DNA from: Streptomyces sp. NBC_01571
GTDB taxonomy: Bacteria > Actinomycetota > Actinomycetes > Streptomycetales > Streptomycetaceae
Direction: 5' to 3'
Length of the DNA stretch: 64,000 nt
NCBI RefSeq assembly: GCF_026339875.1
Contig: NZ_JAPEPZ010000001.1
Span: forward strand, 5,332,001-5,396,000
In this document: positions 38,966-46,583 of the stretch, in pieces
Layout: every line of letters begins with the position of its first letter
Numbering within the stretch: the first letter of the stretch is position 1
Position numbers and translations under genes: made by a program
The notes under the pieces: model-generated
What the model was told of the DNA's origin: nothing
Databases searched by the model: none
The model's input: only the letters and a program-made list of their open reading frames with translations

Positions 38966-39757
38966 TCAGCCGATGAGCGGGTCCTCCAGCAGCTCCGCAA
39001 GCAGCGTGACGGCTTCCCGTTCGCTGTCGCCCACCACGTGCGTGTAGACGTCCATGGTCATGCTGATCTGGCTGTGCCGGAGGATCGCCTGAGCGACCTT
39101 GGGGTGCACCTTCAGGAAGGCGAGAAGGGTGCCGCAGGTATGCCGGGCGAGCCGGACCGTGATGCGGCGGACGCCGGCGCGCTTCACGAGGCGATCGAAG
39201 GTCCGGGAGAATCCGGTGGGGTCGATCATGCCGCCGTGCTCCGAGGGAAAGATCAGATCGTGGCCTTCCTCCTGCACCCACCGGGCTCCAGCGATCTTCT
39301 GTTCCAGTTCTTGAAGAGCCCGGCGTTCTTCCAGGACGCGGGCACAGAACTCGGGGAGGGGAAGTACCGCCTGTGAGGACTCGGTCTTGAGGTCCTTGAG
39401 GACCAGGCCGACGCCCTTCTCCCGCTGCACCTGTTTGACCGGGGTGAACCGGTTTGCCTCGAAGTCGATGTCCTGCCACCGCAGGCCGAGGACTTCACTC
39501 CGCCGAAGGCCGAGCACCAGGACCGGCACACAGGCCGCGTACAGGCGGTGCGCGCGGACCGAACGAAGGAAGGCGATCGCCTCCCGCGCGTTCCACGCTG
39601 CGCCCTTGTCCTTGGAGACCTTGGGCATGTCCACCAGGAGTGCGACGTTTCGGGTGAGCAGTTCCTCCTGCATTGCCCGGTTGAGGGCGTTGCGGAGGAC
39701 CCGAAGCACCTCGAAGCGGGTGGCCGCGCCGCCCTTCTCGCGCTTGAGCGCGGCCAT
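38966..39757 (-). pseudogene. Tyrosine site-specific integrase, N-terminal part missing
   Basis: About 263 residues of a phage/ICE-type tyrosine recombinase. The catalytic domain is complete in outline: first Arg in LGLRRSEVLGLRW, second box LARHTCGTLL with the Arg, ILRHSQISMTMDVY with the His and the nucleophilic Tyr, then THVVGDSEREAV. The His usually three residues before the second Arg is an Arg here (VRLARHT). Recognisable homology begins only near MAALKREKGG at 39757; upstream the frame stays open but reads Arg/Ala-rich sequence not like the arm-binding and core-binding domains (about 130 residues missing). Probably inactive. Confidence 0.85.
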
Positions 39758-40191
39758 GAAGGCCCCGGCTGCGCTCCGCTCCGCCGGGCGCGCTTCACGG
39801 CTCCGCCGCGGGCGACGCTCCTGCCTCCGGCCCGCTCCGCCCGCGCTGCGCCGACGCGTGCCCACATGTGGATAGGGCCGGTGGCCATGAGTCGATCACC
39901 GCATAGAGCGGCCCGCGGTCAAGGCAATGCCTCCGGCGGGGGATCGACCGGCACCGGGATGGAGGGGGCGCCGTTGCCGACCGCGGGCCCGTGGATGGCG
40001 TGCGCGGTGGGCTCCCATCCCGTCCACCGCCGACCCAGGCAGAGCCGAGCAGACGCGGCCCATGGCGTCCAGGTCGTTCGTACAGTGGCGCGCTCCACCT
40101 TGACGCCCTGAACCACGCCCGCTCCACGGTGTGTGGGTCGACGGCGGACGGGATGGGAGCCGGGGTGAGTGGTGGGCTGAGGGAGATTGCT
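39758..40191. other. Non-coding or decayed DNA inside the element
   Basis: 434 bp with no convincing gene. Its GC-rich open frames on both strands do not resemble any family I know. It holds the 28-bp inverted repeat described separately. Confidence 0.5.
40010..40161. repeat. 28-bp inverted repeat pair (40010-40037 and 40134-40161)
   Basis: The arms, beginning GGCTCCCATCCCGTCC, are complementary at 26 of 28 positions with 96 bp between them. The inner segment encodes nothing recognisable. Could be the ends of a small non-autonomous insertion or a large hairpin. Confidence 0.6.
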
Positions 40192-40461
40192 TCAGTCGCC
40201 GAGGAACCAGAGGTAGCTGTGCCGTCCGTTCATGACGACCTGACACATTTCTCGAGCCTGCACGACCCAAGCCCCGCCACAGGCGTCCGGAAGCCGGTCG
40301 AGTTCGGTGAGCAGCACCGGAACCTGTCGATGGTTAAACATCGTGTCCCCGTAAGGGATCAAGGCTGACAGCATCGAAGGCAGCTGGGTCGAGGCCAGCG
40401 AAGGCGTCCGTCCATTCCACCCCGTTCGTGCAGCGAGATGCTGTCTCTCACTTGCGCAATG
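40192..40461 (-). pseudogene. C-terminal fragment of a streptomycete hypothetical protein
   Basis: About 89 residues ending at the stop at 40192, with natural-looking composition: HCASERQHLAARTGWNGR, LPSMLSALIPYGDTMFNH, VPVLLTELDRLPD and GRHSYLWFLGD. I recall similar C termini (IPYGDTVFN...L..FIGD) in small streptomycete hypothetical proteins, but the family has no known function. No start codon with protein-like upstream sequence exists, so it is a remnant. Confidence 0.5.
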
Positions 40462-40588
40462 GATCAGTAAGCTGTGCGTTAAATCTGGTCCGCCGGGGCA
40501 ACAGCCGTACAACCATCGGCATCCCCCGCGGATCTGATCGCGTGAGTCAACCGACTCCACGATCACTTCTCCCTCCAGGGGAACGCAC

Positions 40589-41419
40589 ATGCGCATACGT
40601 GCCACCGTGGCCGCCGTCTCCGGCGCCCTGGCCATCTCCGCCCTCGCAGTCCCGGCCGCGCAGGCCGTCGGCGACTCGGGCACCCCGTACACGCTGAACG
40701 CGAGCTTCTCCAACGTCTCGATCGCGAAGGCGATCAAGGTCGGCACCACGAACGAGGTCAGCGTTTCGTACTCGTACACACTGACGCACGGCTCGACCGT
40801 GAACATCGCCGCGAAGGATTTCTACACGGACGCCTTCCTGTACCACGGCAGCTACAGCGACACGGCCCCCGAACTGTACGGCGACAACCCGGCGACCTGT
40901 ACCGCCACCTCGTCGACGACGGCCACCTGCAAGGGCTCCATCAACATCTACCCGACCGACGCCGACCCGAAGATCGCGGACGCCGGCACCTGGAACGTGG
41001 CCGCCGAGGCCGTCGCCTTCAACGGCCAGGACCAGCAGAACCCCGACATGAGCAAGGTCGGCTACAAGGACCAGAGCGGCCTGGGCACCAGCCTGGTGCA
41101 GCGCTACTCGAAGCTGACGACCACCGTGAGCTCGACGTCCGTCTACAAGGGCAAGACGTTCACGGCGTCCGGCAAGCTCTCCCGCGCCAACTGGGACGAC
41201 AACCTGTACCACGGCTACACCAACCAGCCGGTCAAGCTCCAGTTCCGCAAGGCCGGCACCACTACGTACACCACGATCAAGACTGTGTACACCGACTCGT
41301 ACGGCAACCTGAAGACCACCGCGACCGCGAACTACAGCGGCTACTGGCGCTACAGCTTCGCCGGCACCACCACGACCCCGGCGGTCAGCGCCACGGGTGT
41401 CTACGTCGGCGTGAAGTGA
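40589..41419 (+). CDS. Secreted protein with Ig-like C-terminal domain
   Basis: 276 residues, ATG 40589 with AGGGGAAC upstream. A Sec signal peptide (RIRATVAAVSGALAISALAVPAAQA, cleavage near 26) precedes an N-terminal beta-rich domain with one cysteine pair (ATCTATSS, ATCKGS) and a C-terminal domain of about 95 residues (SKLTTTVSSTSVYKGKTFTASG ... YWRYSFAGTT) that resembles the Ig-like/Big repeats common in streptomycete exoproteins. No catalytic motif. High Thr/Ser/Tyr content. It is the only intact gene within the tRNA-bounded element, hence its likely cargo; function unknown. Confidence 0.8.
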   Translation: MRIRATVAAVSGALAISALAVPAAQAVGDSGTPYTLNASFSNVSIAKAIKVGTTNEVSVSYSYTLTHGSTVNIAAKDFYTDAFLYHGSYSDTAPELYGDNPATCTATSSTTATCKGSINIYPTDADPKIADAGTWNVAAEAVAFNGQDQQNPDMSKVGYKDQSGLGTSLVQRYSKLTTTVSSTSVYKGKTFTASGKLSRANWDDNLYHGYTNQPVKLQFRKAGTTTYTTIKTVYTDSYGNLKTTATANYSGYWRYSFAGTTTTPAVSATGVYVGVK

Positions 41420-41490
41420 GTTAAGACTCCAGCGGCCGCGGGTCCAGGCACAGGTCGTGGGCGGCCCTTGTCAAGACCATGTGCGTCGGC

Positions 41491-41511
41491 TGACACCAGT
41501 GGCTGACACCA
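41491..41511 (+). repeat. Paired TGACACC repeats near attR
   Basis: GCTGACACCA occurs twice with TGACACC starting at 41491 and 41504, 13 bp apart, as in the attL-side pair. The second unit of both pairs continues identically as TGACACCAAC. Confidence 0.5.
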
Positions 41512-41607
41512 ACAAGCACGAACAGCAGCGGCCGGCGCCGGATCTCAGTGGACGATCGACCAAGGCGCAGGGGCCGTTGGTCGACGTCGACAGACCCCCG
41601 TGATCGA

Positions 41608-41656
41608 CCTGATAAGGATGAGGCCACAGGTTCAAATCCTGTTGGCCCCACCAGCA
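41608..41656. repeat. attR: 3' part of tRNA-Ile (49-bp direct repeat, copy 2)
   Basis: Partial tRNA sequence starting at the anticodon loop, with no 5' half in front, so it is not a functional tRNA. One mismatch to copy 1 (G41644), which would change a T-side acceptor pair. Confidence 0.9.
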
Positions 41657-41692
41657 CGAAGACCCCCGGTCCACCAGGACCGGGGGTCTTCG
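41657..41692. terminator. Terminator hairpin after the partial tRNA-Ile
   Basis: A perfect 16-bp stem (CGAAGACCCCCGGTCC and complement) with ACCA loop. Related in sequence to the terminator after the intact tRNA; this copy is probably the original chromosomal one. Confidence 0.8.
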
Positions 41693-42079
41693 GCATCTAC
41701 GGCCGGCATCGGCCGCCGGGGGTGCGCCGGCCGGAGCGAGGGGGACACCGCTTCGTCAGCCGCGAGGTGAACGTCTCCTGGCTCGGCGGGCGACCTGGAA
41801 GGGAACAGGTAAGAGGTCGCTCGGTGGATCCGAGTTCTGTGTGTGGCCAACGGCGGTGCTGGCCGACGGCGTCAGGGGAACCTCTGAGAGCGCCGCGTGT
41901 CCGGCGATACGAAGACCACAAGCGGAGCCGGGCAGGGATATCCACCGGTGTCCGCGCATGAGAAAGCCCGGCAGCTCTTTCGAGGTGCCGGGCCTTCGGT
42001 TTCCGGGTGTGGCGGTGTACGCAAGTTCGCCGCTACGTCGGGCAGGAGGGGCAGAGTCGATGAGGTGGTGCGGTGCGCG
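41693..42079. other. Intergenic region after the element
   Basis: 387 bp without a supportable gene. A hairpin at 41966-41993 (8-bp stem GCCCGGCA/TGCCGGGC) is placed to end the minus-strand DUF6344 gene. Confidence 0.5.
41966..41993 (-). terminator. Hairpin downstream of the DUF6344 gene
   Basis: An 8-bp stem with 12-nt loop, followed on the minus strand by TTTCTC, a reasonable terminator. Confidence 0.6.
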
Positions 42080-42445
42080 TCAGCGCTGGAGAGGCGCCTC
42101 GCCGTGCTGGAGGGACGTATCACCGTCGGTCGTGGCATCGGGGGCGCGGAGGGCGGTGAGGCCGCTCGCTTCTGCGTCGACCCGCGGGCGGTGCCGGCAA
42201 CTCGGTGAGGAGCCGTGGGCCTCGGCGTGGATACGTTGTTTCATCGTGGGGGGCAGGGCCCGACTGTAGGACGCTGCCCATGGCGCCGGCGCCGGCACCG
42301 TCACGGGAGCCGCGCTGTTGTGCGTCGCTCCGGTCTGCGGTACCGCCGCGGCCGCGGCGGTCGTGATGAATCCGAGCGTCGTGCAGAGCGCCAGGAAGGC
42401 GGTCACGATGACGGTCCACAACTTCATGACCTTGTTCTGGGTCAT
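42080..42445 (-). CDS. DUF6344 secreted protein
   Basis: 121 residues, ATG 42445. A signal peptide (KLWTVIVTAFLALCTTLGFITTAAAAA, cleavage near 35) is followed by a short Pro/Ala/Thr-rich region and the block SRALPPTMKQRIHAEAHGSS, which I recognise as the conserved part of this streptomycete-specific family. Function unknown. The C-terminal 45 residues are low in complexity and may be poorly conserved. Confidence 0.75.
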   Translation of the reverse strand: MTQNKVMKLWTVIVTAFLALCTTLGFITTAAAAAVPQTGATHNSAAPVTVPAPAPWAASYSRALPPTMKQRIHAEAHGSSPSCRHRPRVDAEASGLTALRAPDATTDGDTSLQHGEAPLQR

Positions 42446-42782
42446 GGCCCCTCACTTTCGGGTCAGGCGATTTGCGTACTTTCCTCATGATGTGTAAGCA
42501 GCCCGCGAAGTGGTGGACCGACGCTCGTGGCGCGTCGATGTTCCGATGAACACCACCCGTATGGGCGCAAGACGTCTCTGAAGCCCCTGAAAAGCACGAA
42601 ACAGCACCGAAAGGTCACCGTGTGTGAGGTGTGATCACCCTGAGATCGGAGTGGTCACGCCCCGTCCTACTGCTCTCCGCCGGACGGGAGTTGGGGGTCG
42701 ATGCAGGTCACCGATCGATATCGGTCGGTGTGTATAGTCGGGCGCCAGAGGTCCCCTACGTCAAGAAAGACGAGGTCGCGCG
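42446..42782. promoter_or_regulatory. Divergent promoter region for DUF6344 and DLW-39 genes
   Basis: 337 bp. TATAGT at 42733-42738 is a good -10 hexamer 45 bp before the DLW-39 start; a CCGAT/ATCGG inverted repeat lies just upstream. The minus-strand promoter is not identifiable. Confidence 0.5.
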
Positions 42783-42911
42783 GTGAAAAAGCTTCTCCTG
42801 GTCGCACTGGCCGCCATCGGCGGACTCCTCGTGTACCGCCAGATCCAGGCGGATCGCGCCGAGCAGGATCTGTGGACGGAGGCGACTGACTCCGTACCCA
42901 CGGGTTCGTGA
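42783..42911 (+). CDS. DLW-39 family protein (42 aa)
   Basis: Very small protein starting VKKLLLVALAAIGGLLVYRQ, with a single N-terminal hydrophobic helix (about 3-17), a charged helix, and the DLW motif at 29-31 that names this actinobacterial family. GTG 42783. Function unknown; the hydrophobic helix suggests membrane association. It has its own -10-like hexamer and a strong terminator with a T-run 25 bp after the stop, so it is likely a well-expressed single-gene unit. Confidence 0.9.
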   Translation: MKKLLLVALAAIGGLLVYRQIQADRAEQDLWTEATDSVPTGS

Positions 42912-42935
42912 GTACCGACACCAGTCTCAGAGCAG

Positions 42936-42964
42936 ACCCCGGCCGCCTCGCGGTCGGGGTTTTG
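42936..42964 (+). terminator. Rho-independent terminator after DLW-39 gene
   Basis: Stem ACCCCGgCCGC with GCGGtCGGGGT around CTC, followed by TTTTG. One of the few hairpins here with a T-run. Confidence 0.85.
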
Positions 42965-43172
42965 TGTTTCCCGGGCGAGCGCCTTCCTGCTGCCTGCCTG
43001 CCTGCCTTCCTGCGTCTCCGCCGTTCGCTTCCGCAGACGAATTGATCGCAGGAGCGAAACATCCGGCTCTCCGGACAGGCGGTTTCGGCCGCTTGTCCGA
43101 TAGCAAGGGCGAACCCGTGGCCGACGGGGCAGGATGACCACGGTCCGGGGTGACGACGAGGGGTGGGGCGTG

Positions 43173-44636
43173 ATGGGGCGGCGCACGGTGGGACGGCGAG
43201 CGCCGTCATGGTACGGGCGGGCGCTCGGGGCCCTGGCCCTGGGAGCGGCGCTGTGCGCGACGGCCGTGTTCACGGGAAGGGCCTCGGCGGCCTCTCCTGT
43301 GGCGGAGTCCGGTACACCGAAGCCGTACGCCTACGCCGAGGACGACACGACGGTCGAAGGCACCACGACCACCACGAACGCCGCACCGCTGGAGCCCGGA
43401 AGGACGTACCGGAGCTCTCTCGGCGAGGGCGGCAAGCTCTACTACCGCCTCGCGCTCGACGCCACGTCCAACGCGTACGTCTCCGCCACCGCCGTTCCCA
43501 GGCCGGGCACCACGGTCTCCTACGCGGACGGCGTCAAGGTCTCCGTCCAGGACGACAACAGCCGCCGCTGCTCCTCCTCCGCGGCCGCCCACTTCGGTGC
43601 CTCCGAGAGCCCGCATCCCATCGCCGCCTGGGCGTCCCGCGAGATCGGCCCCACCAAGTACTCATGCCAGACGGCGGGGACGTACTACATGGTGGTCGAG
43701 CGCGTCGACACGTCCGGCTCGTCGGTGTCCGCGTCCCTCTCCCCCGGCGACTGGGATCTCGAACTCGGTTATGTGTCGGAACCCGCCCTGAAGAAGGCCG
43801 GTTCGACGAAGGCCCCCGAGACGTGGAACTCCGCCTCGCCCGAAGCCCTTCAGGGAGACGCGCGGACCCGGGCGGGCGGCGCGGGGTTCGCCACGGCCGC
43901 CGCCCTCGAGAAGGGGGTCTGGAAGGACCGGATCGGTCCTGGGCAGACGCTCTTCTACAAAGTGCCGGTCGGCTGGGGGCAGCAGTTCTACGCCGGCGCG
44001 GAGCTCGGCAGTTCTACGGGTGGTGACGGGTTCGTGGGCACGGCCCTGGTCATGTCCCTCTACAACCCCGTCCGCGGGTTCGTCGACGACGTGGGCTGTG
44101 GATACGACGGCAGCCAGCGAGCCGCGGCACTGGATCCGCTGCCTCCCGTCGCGTACGACAACCGCTACGCCCTCAACGACCGGACCAGCAGTATGCGGTT
44201 CGCGGGTTCGTACTACCTCGCCGTGCATCTCGCCGCGCGGGTCGCCGAGAAGTTCGGCGACGGGCCGTTCGGGCTGACATTGCGCGTACGGGTGGAGGGT
44301 GCCGCCCAGGCGGGCCCGGCGTACGCGGGGCGGGCGGATCCCCGGGGCGTGTTCGACGCCGCGGCCGGTGCCCCGGCGGAGGTCTCCGGCGGGGCGGTGG
44401 CGGGCGCCGGGGACCGCGCGGGCGGCACGGGCGGCGGCGCGGACCCGCACATGAAGGCGGTCGCCGCGGGCGGCCTCGGCACGGGGACCGCCCTGTTGCT
44501 GGTGCTCGCGGTGTGGACGGCGGTCGCACGGCGGCGGGCGAGGGTGTGGGCGGCGGCCGGGGACGCGGCCACGACGGCTTCGTCGGCGGCCTCCCAGGCC
44601 CTGCCCTGGGACCACGAGGCGCCCCGGGGCGGGTAG
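43173..44636 (+). CDS. Secreted, C-terminally membrane-anchored protein of unknown function
   Basis: 487 residues from ATG 43173 (in-frame alternatives: GTG 43170, ATG 43134). A signal peptide with a short Arg-rich head (GRRTVGRRAPSWYGRALGALALG...) is cleaved near GRASA. Two similar beta-rich segments of about 150 residues follow (Tyr/Gly-rich; compare GGKLYYRLALDA and GQTLFYKVPVGWGQQFY), each resembling pre-peptidase/jelly-roll domains. Then come a Gly/Ala linker, one membrane helix (about 440-465, GTGTALLLVLAVWTA) and an Arg-rich tail. No catalytic motif. It converges with a Ser/Thr kinase gene. Confidence 0.75.
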   Translation: MGRRTVGRRAPSWYGRALGALALGAALCATAVFTGRASAASPVAESGTPKPYAYAEDDTTVEGTTTTTNAAPLEPGRTYRSSLGEGGKLYYRLALDATSNAYVSATAVPRPGTTVSYADGVKVSVQDDNSRRCSSSAAAHFGASESPHPIAAWASREIGPTKYSCQTAGTYYMVVERVDTSGSSVSASLSPGDWDLELGYVSEPALKKAGSTKAPETWNSASPEALQGDARTRAGGAGFATAAALEKGVWKDRIGPGQTLFYKVPVGWGQQFYAGAELGSSTGGDGFVGTALVMSLYNPVRGFVDDVGCGYDGSQRAAALDPLPPVAYDNRYALNDRTSSMRFAGSYYLAVHLAARVAEKFGDGPFGLTLRVRVEGAAQAGPAYAGRADPRGVFDAAAGAPAEVSGGAVAGAGDRAGGTGGGADPHMKAVAAGGLGTGTALLLVLAVWTAVARRRARVWAAAGDAATTASSAASQALPWDHEAPRGG

Positions 44637-44660
44637 AACCGCTCGGGGTGCCGACCGGGT

Positions 44661-46454
44661 TCAGATCCGGGCCAGCGCCCAGAAACCCACCGCGAAACAG
44701 GCCAGCGCGAGCAGCAGGAGCGGGACTGCCACCCGGGCCGGCGGTCCGGGACGGGCCGTCCGCCGGGACACGGCCCGGTGGGAACCGGCCGAACCGTGCG
44801 CGTGCTGTTGCATCACGACCGTCGGATCCGCGGGCCGCTGAGGGACGGGCACCGGCGCGGACCGGAGGTCGAAGGGCCGCGCGTACACGGGGGTCGTGCT
44901 CGGCGCGGTGACCGCGGTGGGGGGAGTGGGCGGCTGCTCGGGCGGGTGCCACGGGTGGCCCGGGACGGGGCGCCGCTGCGTATCGTGCCAGGCGTGCTGC
45001 GGTTGCGGCTGGGCCTGTTGCGGCGGTGAGTTGTGGGGCTGCGGTTGCGGCTGCGGACGCGCCTGTGGTGGTGCGCCGGGGGCGGCTGCCCGGGGTGACG
45101 GCAGGTGGAAGCTCCCGGTGTCCGACATCGTGGACGGCCTCGGGGGCACCGAGTTCGGTGCGGGGCGCGGCGGTGTGACGTCACTGGGGGCGGGCGCGTG
45201 GCGCACGTCGCCGGTGACGGGCTCCCGGCGTGCGCCCTCCGGTTCGGACTCCCGGCGTACGCTTCCGGAGGTCGTCTCCGGCCACGCGCTCTCGGCAGCA
45301 CCCGACTCGGGGACGGAGCGGGGCTCGGAGCCGGGACCGGAGGCGGAGCCGGGACGGGGGCCGAGGGCGGAACGAGGGCTGGGCGCCGAGCCCCCGTCAG
45401 AAACGGCACCCTGGACGGAAGCGGGGCTCTGGCCGAAAGCGGGACTCCGGCCGGAAGGGATGCTCCGGCCGGAAGCGGGGCCTCGGTCGTGATCCGGGCC
45501 TTCGCCGGAAGCCGGTCCGGAGAGGGACGCGGGCCGGGAGGCCGTGTGGTCGGTGGCGGGCCGGGCTGCCGTCCCGACCGGTCCTGTGGGGGCGAACCCC
45601 GGGGGGAGCGGGCCGACTTGGTCGAAGACCTCGACCAACTCGTCGTCGGGGCCGGGCTCGGGCAGCAGCTCGGCGGCCGAGGCCAGCGCCTTGCGCGCCC
45701 CCGTCGCGGTCCGGAACCGCGCCTGGGGGTCCGGCTGCAGCAGCGTGGCCACGACCTGCCACAGCGGCTCGGGTATGCCCTGGGGCGCGGGCGGTGTGCC
45801 GTTCTCCGCGAAGTACTCGATCAGCGCCTTGGCGTCCGGCTTGGCCCCCTCCAGCAGGTACAGGGCGACCAGACCCACGGCGAACAGATCGGCGGGGAAG
45901 TCCGGTTCGGCGCCCATCATCTGCTCGGGCGCGAAGTAACCGGGCGTTCCCACCACGTAGTCGGTCTCGGTCAGCCGTGGTTCGCCCAGCCGCATGGCGA
46001 TGCCGAAGTCGGACAGCCGCAGCCGGGGCCGGGCCGTCCCCGTCGCTTCGAGCAGCACGTTGGCGGGCTTGATGTCGCGGTGCACGACCCGCTCGGCGTG
46101 GACCGCGGCGAGTCCCGCGAGGAGCTGGTCGAGCAGGGTGCAGACGAAGGCGGGAGGCAGCGGGCCGTAGTCGTTGACCAGATGGACCAGGGATCCCCCC
46201 GCGACCAGGTCCATGGTGAACAGGACCTTGTCGTCGTCGGCGGCCCAGCTGGTGGGCGCCAGGACGTGCGGGTGATCGATCCGCAGCGCCTGCTCCCGTA
46301 CGAAGCGCAACAGCGCGTGCGCGTCGCTCTGTTGGAGCACCTTGGCGGCCACGTACCGGCGCCGTCGCCGGTCCCAGGCGCGCCATACGGCACCGACTCC
46401 CCCGTGGCCGATCGGGTCGACCAGCTCGTACCGTCCGGCGAAGACCTCACCCAT
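44661..46454 (-). CDS. Membrane-anchored serine/threonine protein kinase
   Basis: 597 residues, ATG 46454. Hanks-type kinase domain at 8-275 with GHGGVG loop, VAAK (Lys38), HRDIKPAN (Asp127), DFG (149-151) and GTPGYFAPEQ, so all catalytic residues are present. A long Pro/Ser/Gln-rich linker (about 290-565) leads to a C-terminal membrane helix (VAVPLLLLALACFAVGFWAL) that ends the protein, leaving no sensor domain outside. That topology differs from the PASTA kinase at 56002. It lies downstream of, and in the same direction as, the helix-turn-helix gene. Confidence 0.93.
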   Translation of the reverse strand: MGEVFAGRYELVDPIGHGGVGAVWRAWDRRRRRYVAAKVLQQSDAHALLRFVREQALRIDHPHVLAPTSWAADDDKVLFTMDLVAGGSLVHLVNDYGPLPPAFVCTLLDQLLAGLAAVHAERVVHRDIKPANVLLEATGTARPRLRLSDFGIAMRLGEPRLTETDYVVGTPGYFAPEQMMGAEPDFPADLFAVGLVALYLLEGAKPDAKALIEYFAENGTPPAPQGIPEPLWQVVATLLQPDPQARFRTATGARKALASAAELLPEPGPDDELVEVFDQVGPLPPGFAPTGPVGTAARPATDHTASRPASLSGPASGEGPDHDRGPASGRSIPSGRSPAFGQSPASVQGAVSDGGSAPSPRSALGPRPGSASGPGSEPRSVPESGAAESAWPETTSGSVRRESEPEGARREPVTGDVRHAPAPSDVTPPRPAPNSVPPRPSTMSDTGSFHLPSPRAAAPGAPPQARPQPQPQPHNSPPQQAQPQPQHAWHDTQRRPVPGHPWHPPEQPPTPPTAVTAPSTTPVYARPFDLRSAPVPVPQRPADPTVVMQQHAHGSAGSHRAVSRRTARPGPPARVAVPLLLLALACFAVGFWALARI

Positions 46455-46583
46455 GGTCGTGCGTCGCTCCCCTTCGGCAGTCGGTCCTGCGGCTTCCGCG
46501 AGGTGCCCGGCGGCCCGGGACGCGGCGCTGGACGGCGTTGCGAGCCCTCCAGCGCGGGGCGTGCGGCCGGCCGGACCGTCGGC

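Larger units (their letters stand above)
38897..41656. mobile_element. Degraded integrative element in tRNA-Ile
   Basis: About 2.7 kb bounded by 49-bp copies of the tRNA-Ile 3' part. It contains a truncated tyrosine integrase beside attL reading towards it, paired TGACACC repeats near both ends, a gene fragment, an inverted repeat, and one intact gene for a secreted protein. No replication, transfer or excisionase genes remain, so it is most likely immobile. The layout (tRNA target, integrase next to the att site) is that of pSAM2/SLP1-type actinomycete elements. Confidence 0.85.

Noticed and set aside
38787..39479. Minus-strand open frame ending in LVGLTGFEPVASSLSG near tRNA-Ile, and its twin at 41421-41696
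   Set aside because: This peptide is the well-known false product of translating tRNA-terminator DNA in reverse; it appears at both att copies for that reason.
42988..43006. CTGC tetranucleotide repeat before the 43173 gene
   Set aside because: Only four to five units and non-coding; too short to call a phase-variable tract.
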